Shown one piece after another: positions 6,494-9,892 of a stretch of DNA of 9,892 nt. The first letter of the stretch is position 1, and each line of letters opens with the position of its first letter. Made by a program: the position numbers and the translations under genes. The notes beneath the pieces are model-generated. The model was not told the origin of the DNA. It was given only the letters and a program-made list of their open reading frames with translations, and did not search any database. The stretch is from Mesorhizobium sp. (GTDB taxonomy: Bacteria > Pseudomonadota > Alphaproteobacteria > Rhizobiales > Rhizobiaceae): positions 1-9,892 of the forward strand of contig JAUYMV010000139.1 of assembly GCA_030698645.1 (NCBI GenBank), written 5' to 3'.

Positions 6494-7219
6494 ATGAGCG
6501 ACAGCAAGACACCGGCCAAGGTCGAACGTCGGGTCGACGCGCGATCCGACGGTGCGGCGGTCGAGGCCTTCATCCGACAGGCCAAGGCGCTGGCGGTGCG
6601 CGGCGACGGCGGGAGCGGCCGGCTGGTGCTGGCGCTCGACGCTACGATGAGCCGCCAGCCGAGCTGGGATCTCGCCTGCGCGCTGCAGGCCGACATGTTC
6701 GACGCGGCGGCGAAGACCGGCCGGCTGGACATGCAACTGGTCTATTTCAGGGGCATCGGCGAATGCCGCGCATCGCGCTTCGTCAGCGATGCCGCCACGC
6801 TGAAGGCGCTAATGTCGGCGATATCGTGCCGCGGCGGCCATACGCAGATCGGCAAGGTGCTGTCGCATGGCCTGAAGGAAACCGCCGCCGGCCGCATCCA
6901 CGCGATCGTCTATATCGGCGACGCGATGGAGGAATCGCTCGACGATTTGGCCGAAAAGGCCGGCGCGCTCGGGCTGCATGGCGTGCCGGTCTTCGTCTTC
7001 CAGGAAGGGTTCGACGGTGTCGCCGAGACGGCGTTCAAGGAAATCGCCAGGCTTTCCAAAGGCGCCTGGTTCCGCTTCGACCGCACGGCCGCCGACACGC
7101 TGTCGCGGCTGCTGGCGTCGATCGCGATCTTCGCCACCGGCGGTATGAAGGCGCTCGAGGCGCGCGGCACGGCCGAGGACCGGCTGCTCATAGCGAACAT
7201 GCGCGGCGGCCGGGCATGA
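6494..7219 (+). CDS. von Willebrand factor A domain protein
   Basis: This is a 241-residue cytoplasmic-looking protein with no signal peptide or clear membrane helix. A vWA fold spans about residues 43-215. The first strand ends in a metal-ion (MIDAS) motif D49-A-T51-M-S53, a DxTxS form of the usual DxSxS. RGGHTQIG supplies the MIDAS Thr (T117), and AIVYIGDAMEE (137-147) the later Asp (D143). vWA domains bind partner proteins through a bound metal, often beside AAA+ or chaperone proteins. The direct neighbour here is a J-domain protein whose ATG overlaps this stop codon (ATGA), so the two products are probably made together. The ATG at 6494 has no good Shine-Dalgarno but is the only ATG near the domain; the frame stays open upstream into mipZ, with implausible residues. 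The partner is inferred from context only. Confidence 0.85.
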   Translation: MSDSKTPAKVERRVDARSDGAAVEAFIRQAKALAVRGDGGSGRLVLALDATMSRQPSWDLACALQADMFDAAAKTGRLDMQLVYFRGIGECRASRFVSDAATLKALMSAISCRGGHTQIGKVLSHGLKETAAGRIHAIVYIGDAMEESLDDLAEKAGALGLHGVPVFVFQEGFDGVAETAFKEIARLSKGAWFRFDRTAADTLSRLLASIAIFATGGMKALEARGTAEDRLLIANMRGGRA

Positions 7220-7911
7220 GGTGGATATTCGTCATCATCGCCGGGCTGCTGGCGACCGGACTGATCGGCTGGGCGTTCGCGCGCGCCGATGCGGCGAAGC
7301 TGGCGGCGCAGTTGCGGATCGCCGGCCCGCTGCTGATCGGCGCGGCGGGTCTGGCCCTGCTGCTGCTCGGCCGGGTTCAGCTCGGCTTCATGCTGATCGC
7401 GGGCGGCGGGGCGCTCTACGCGTCCGGACGGCGGAGCCGGGCGGCGATGAAATCGCCCGGCAGGCGGTCGATGGTGCGCACCGCGGCGCTCGACATGGAA
7501 CTCGACCACGACACCGGAAAGCTGGAGGGCATCGTGCTGGCGGGACGTCACGAGGGCAAGGTCCTGGGCGCGATGGATCTTTCGGCGCTGCTCGAACTGC
7601 ACGCGGATCTCGGCGCGGACGCCGAGAGCAGTCAGCTACTCGAGACGTATCTTGACGGCCGATTTCCCGCATGGCGCAAGGACGCGGAGGCGGACATGGG
7701 CGACCGGCAGCGAAGCGCGCCAGGTTCGGGCGCCATGACCGAGCAGGAGGCCTACCAGATCCTTGGTCTTGAAGCGGGCGCCAGCACGGCGGATATCCGC
7801 AAGGCGCATCGCCGCCTTATGCAGCGCCTGCACCCCGACCTCGGCGGCTCGTCCTTCCTTGCGGCGCGGATCAACCAGGCCAAGGATCTGCTGCTCTCTG
7901 TGCAAGACTAG
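7216..7911 (+). CDS. Membrane-anchored J-domain protein, Tim14/Pam18-like
   Basis: J-domain proteins stimulate the ATPase of DnaK/Hsp70 through their HPD motif. This 231-residue product begins with hydrophobic segments (about 4-22, 36-52 and 55-70). A soluble middle region follows (about 75-170), with DMELDHDTGKLEGIVLAG and LLETYLDGRFPAWR. A short J domain sits at the very C-terminus (174-231). It reads EAYQILGLEAGASTADIRKA, then HRRLMQRLHPDLGGSSFLA (HPD = 206-208), then ARINQAKDLLL. The order membrane anchor then C-terminal J domain, and the sequence around HPD, resemble mitochondrial Tim14/Pam18 rather than DnaJ: there is no Gly/Phe region and no zinc finger. It starts by ATGA overlap with the vWA gene, so the two are coupled. 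The next gene is convergent, 55 bases away. Target and pathway are unknown. Confidence 0.86.
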   Translation: MRWIFVIIAGLLATGLIGWAFARADAAKLAAQLRIAGPLLIGAAGLALLLLGRVQLGFMLIAGGGALYASGRRSRAAMKSPGRRSMVRTAALDMELDHDTGKLEGIVLAGRHEGKVLGAMDLSALLELHADLGADAESSQLLETYLDGRFPAWRKDAEADMGDRQRSAPGSGAMTEQEAYQILGLEAGASTADIRKAHRRLMQRLHPDLGGSSFLAARINQAKDLLLSVQD

Positions 7912-7966
7912 TTCTCCTTCGACACGATACACTTCCGGGAGACGGGTAGAGGGTGGTCCTGCGGTC

Positions 7967-9301
7967 CTACTTCTGCGCCGCGTAGCAGGCGATGTCACGC
8001 GTCTTGAGCGCCGCGCATGTCTTGGTCGCCGCGGCCTGCGACGGGAAGCCGGCGAAGCGCGCACGGATATAGGTCGTGCCGCCCTTGGCGAAGGGTTCGG
8101 TGAACGGCGAGGCGTCGGCGAGCAACGTGTCCGCCTTGGCCGCCGTCTTCGACAGCAGCGCGCGTGCTTCCGCTTCGGAACCGACCGAGCCCACCTGGAT
8201 GACCCAGCCGGAGAGGATCGATGCCGTGCTGACCGGGTCGATGTCTCCTTCGCCTTCGGCCTGTTCGACGGTCGCGGCCGGGCGTGGCTCGGGCTTGGCG
8301 AAGGCGAGTTCGACGTCAGCGCGCTTGGCCGCCTTTGGTCGCGCCGCTGGCACAGGCACGATGGCGACCTTTTCCTCAGCTGGCGCGACGGACGCGACGA
8401 TCGGCTCCTGCGCTTCGATGGTGCGCGCGGCGATGAGCGGGTTGCCGCCGCTCCTGCTGGACGCCTTCGGAAGATAGGCCTGGATCAGTTCGGCCATGCG
8501 GGCATCGCGGCTGCCGCCGCTGTTGCCGCCCATCACCACGGCGACGATCTTGCGGTCGCCATCCTTGACGGAGCTGACGAGATTGAAGCCGGATGCGCGG
8601 GTGTAGCCGGTCTTGATGCCGTCGACGCCCTTGACGCGGCCGAGCAGCTTGTTGTGGTTGCCCATTTGCTGCTTGCCGAAAGCAAAGGAGCGGGTCGAGA
8701 AATAGGCGTAGTCGCGCGGGAAATGCGCGCGCAGCGACATGCCGAGGATCGCCATGTCGCGCGCCGTCGTCTTCTGCGCCGGATCGGGCAGGCCCGATGC
8801 ATTGCGGAATGTCGTCGATTTCATGCCGAGTTTGCGGGCTTTCGCCGTCATCATGCGGGCAAAGCCTTCCTCGGAGCCACCGAGAAGTTCGCCGACGGCG
8901 GCGGCCGCGTCGTTGGCGGACTTGGTGACCAGCGCCAGGATGACCGTCTCGACAGTGACAGATCCGCCCGGCCGCACGCCCAACTTGGTCGGCGGGCGCG
9001 ACGAGGCATGCGCCGAGAACGGCACCTGCGTGTTCTTGGTGATGCGGCCGGCCGCCATCGCCTCGAAGACCATGTAGAGTGTCATCATCTTGGTCAGCGA
9101 CGCCGGAAAGCGCGGCGCTTCGGCGTTCGACGAATAGAGCGTCTTGCCGGTGTTGGCGTCGATGACGATGGCCGCCGCCTTGGAGGGCGCGGCGGTCGCC
9201 GGCGCTGCCGCGACGACGATCGCCGTGGCAAGAGCCAGTGCGATGGTGGAACGGACGGAATTGCGGAATCGGGAGAGTTTGTCTGAGGTCGCCTGACGCA
9301 C
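7967..9301 (-). CDS. Exported D-alanyl-D-alanine carboxypeptidase with SPOR domain
   Basis: This is a low-molecular-weight penicillin-binding protein of the S11 (DacA/PBP5) type, which removes the terminal D-Ala of peptidoglycan pentapeptides in the periplasm. From GTG 9301 it has 444 residues. A signal peptide has basic residues and then TIALALATAIVVAAA, with likely cleavage near ATAA-PS (about 37-38). All three active-site boxes are present: S68-L-T-K71, S128-A-N130 and K230-T-G232. After the catalytic domain comes a Pro/Ala-rich linker (about 285-360), then a C-terminal SPOR domain (about 365-444, GWVIQVGSVGSEAEAR...). SPOR domains bind peptidoglycan stripped of stem peptides at division sites, suggesting septal targeting. 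AAAGGG seven bases before GTG 9301 supports this start. An ATG at 9361 would add 20 residues, without a ribosome binding site and with a poorer signal-peptide shape. It is convergent with the J-protein gene and divergent from tuf. Confidence 0.92.
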   Translation of the reverse strand: MRQATSDKLSRFRNSVRSTIALALATAIVVAAAPATAAPSKAAAIVIDANTGKTLYSSNAEAPRFPASLTKMMTLYMVFEAMAAGRITKNTQVPFSAHASSRPPTKLGVRPGGSVTVETVILALVTKSANDAAAAVGELLGGSEEGFARMMTAKARKLGMKSTTFRNASGLPDPAQKTTARDMAILGMSLRAHFPRDYAYFSTRSFAFGKQQMGNHNKLLGRVKGVDGIKTGYTRASGFNLVSSVKDGDRKIVAVVMGGNSGGSRDARMAELIQAYLPKASSRSGGNPLIAARTIEAQEPIVASVAPAEEKVAIVPVPAARPKAAKRADVELAFAKPEPRPAATVEQAEGEGDIDPVSTASILSGWVIQVGSVGSEAEARALLSKTAAKADTLLADASPFTEPFAKGGTTYIRARFAGFPSQAAATKTCAALKTRDIACYAAQK

Positions 9302-9308
9302 TGTCACA

Positions 9309-9314
9309 CCCTTT
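9309..9314 (-). promoter_or_regulatory. Ribosome binding site deciding the carboxypeptidase start
   Basis: On the complement, AAAGGG stands seven bases before the GTG at 9301. A second in-frame GTG at 9307 is only one base from this site, too close, and the ATG at 9361 has no site. The start is therefore set at 9301. Confidence 0.55.
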
Positions 9315-9383
9315 GTTTTTCTTGACTGGAAAAGCGCGGCAAAGGTCACCGCAACGCACATCCGCAGACGCTAGGCGATCAGC

Positions 9384-9406
9384 GTTACCAATCCGTTTAT
9401 GGTAAC
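9384..9406. repeat. Inverted repeat between the carboxypeptidase gene and tuf
   Basis: GTTACCA (9384-9390) and TGGTAAC (9400-9406) are perfect seven-base inverted arms around nine bases, about 80 bases upstream of the carboxypeptidase start. Size and spacing suit a dimeric regulator, and it lies in the AT-richest part of the divergent spacer. No known consensus is matched exactly, and there is no TTAA-N7-TTAA CtrA site. It might be an operator or a weak hairpin. Confidence 0.4.
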
Positions 9407-9557
9407 CGGGCCGTTCATTTTTTCGCTCGACATTGATTCAGGATCGAAGGATCGGGCAGCCGGTCCGGGCGGCGCGCGCGGTGGATCAGCCGATGCCGGC
9501 ATCGTTATCCGGCTTGGCAGCTTCTCCCGCCCGCCGCGGAGGCGACGCCAAAAAGGC
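9407..9557. other. Spacer upstream of tuf, no gene seen
   Basis: This is the middle of the 330-base divergent spacer. It shows no tRNA cloverleaf and no frame with a ribosome binding site. It does hold a T-rich run (CATTTTTTCG, about 9416-9425), one GATTC (a GANTC methylation site, about 9434), a tandem GGATCG-AA-GGATCG (about 9441-9454), and a perfect 14-base palindrome CGATGCCGGCATCG at 9491-9504. Such elements could belong to the tuf promoter region or its leader RNA, but some are expected by chance in GC-rich DNA. Confidence 0.4.
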
Positions 9558-9586
9558 TTGTCATTTGCGGGTATTGCCGCTAATCG
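9558..9586 (+). promoter_or_regulatory. Candidate tuf promoter
   Basis: CTTGTCA supplies a -35 box (TTGTCA, 9558-9563) much like the alphaproteobacterial CTTGAC. A 17-base spacer leads to TAATCG (9581-9586), a poor -10. It would start the transcript about 40 bases before the tuf ATG. This is the best pairing I see, but the -10 match is weak and a promoter further upstream is possible. Confidence 0.25.
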
Positions 9587-9631
9587 CCCGCATCCGAAAC
9601 GCATCCCTCCTACTGCCAAGGAAAAATTCAG

Positions 9632-9892
9632 ATGGCTAAGAGCAAGTTCGAGCGCAACAAGCCGCATGTGAACATCGGCACGATTGGTCACGTCGACCAC
9701 GGCAAGACGTCGCTGACGGCTGCGATCACCAAGTATTTTGGCGAATACAAGCGCTACGACCAGATCGACGCGGCACCCGAGGAGAAGGCGCGCGGCATCA
9801 CGATCTCGACGGCGCATGTCGAATACGAGACGGCGGCGCGCCACTACGCGCATGTCGACTGCCCCGGCCACGCCGACTATGTGAAGAACATG
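9632..9892 (+). CDS. tuf: Translation elongation factor Tu, 5' part
   Basis: EF-Tu delivers aminoacyl-tRNA to the ribosome as a GTP complex. The first 87 codons are present and the frame is open at the window end. Visible GTPase motifs are the P-loop GHVDHGKT (19-26), switch I ending in ARGITIS (53-59), and the G3 box DCPGH (76-80), whose H80 corresponds to E. coli catalytic His84. The start [20 protein letters not shown] is canonical, and AAGGA lies nine bases before the ATG. No fusA or rpsG stands upstream: the upstream gene is the divergent carboxypeptidase. This is therefore probably the copy outside the str operon (the tufB-like copy, usually followed by tRNA-Trp, secE and nusG). Which copy it is cannot be settled inside the window. 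Confidence 0.97.
   Translation, partial: MAKSKFERNKPHVNIGTIGHVDHGKTSLTAAITKYFGEYKRYDQIDAAPEEKARGITISTAHVEYETAARHYAHVDCPGHADYVKNM

Noticed and set aside
7912..7966. Bidirectional terminator between the convergent J-protein and carboxypeptidase genes.
   Set aside because: No GC-rich hairpin with a T tract could be found in the 55 bases.
7763..9286. A 507-codon open frame on the plus strand over the carboxypeptidase.
   Set aside because: It runs antisense to the carboxypeptidase, whose active-site boxes and SPOR domain are intact; composition is Arg/Gly/Ala-biased and no motif is visible.
9362..9631. A tRNA gene before tuf, as in some tufB loci.
   Set aside because: I found no T-loop (GTTCGA-type) sequence combined with acceptor-stem pairing on either strand; the tRNA usually linked to this locus would lie downstream of tuf.

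Overview
The window is GC-rich (roughly two thirds G+C in coding DNA) and codes densely on both strands. It looks like the chromosome of an alphaproteobacterium of the order Rhizobiales, with Mesorhizobium or another Phyllobacteriaceae genus as the nearest impression. Supporting this are a MipZ-type division ATPase, DUF1489, a rhizobial-style EF-Tu, GatA, and a D,D-carboxypeptidase with a SPOR tail. No transposase, integrase, CRISPR array, rRNA or tRNA was recognised. This is mostly core chromosome, with a HicAB toxin-antitoxin pair as the one clearly accessory element.

Layout. 1-1813 (+): the 3' part of gatA, starting at the codon for the catalytic cis-serine, followed after 7 bases by a YdcF/DUF218 membrane protein. 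1833-2678 (-): a 25-residue hydrophobic protein with a very good ribosome binding site, and upstream of it a four-helix DUF599 membrane protein. 2833-4233 (+): a single-chain L-serine ammonia-lyase with all its iron-sulfur ligands, including a C-terminal cysteine. 4272-4861 (+): hicA and hicB overlapping by ATGA, with a palindrome between probable -35 and -10 boxes. 4940-5377 (+): a DUF1489 protein, possibly made from a leaderless mRNA.

5497-7911 (+): mipZ, then a von Willebrand A (vWA) domain protein translationally coupled to a membrane-anchored J-domain protein whose C-terminus resembles mitochondrial Tim14/Pam18. 7967-9301 (-): an exported D-Ala-D-Ala carboxypeptidase with a C-terminal SPOR domain, convergent with the J protein. 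9302-9631: a 330-base divergent spacer with inverted repeats. 9632-9892 (+): the first 87 codons of tuf, cut by the window end.

How the genes relate. MipZ (placement of the FtsZ ring) and the SPOR carboxypeptidase (peptidoglycan trimming, probably at the septum) both concern cell division. The YdcF protein may also act on envelope metabolism. GatA and EF-Tu serve translation. SdaA is a stand-alone catabolic enzyme. The least understood part is the vWA/J-protein pair behind mipZ. The most readable regulatory DNA is the hicAB promoter-operator.
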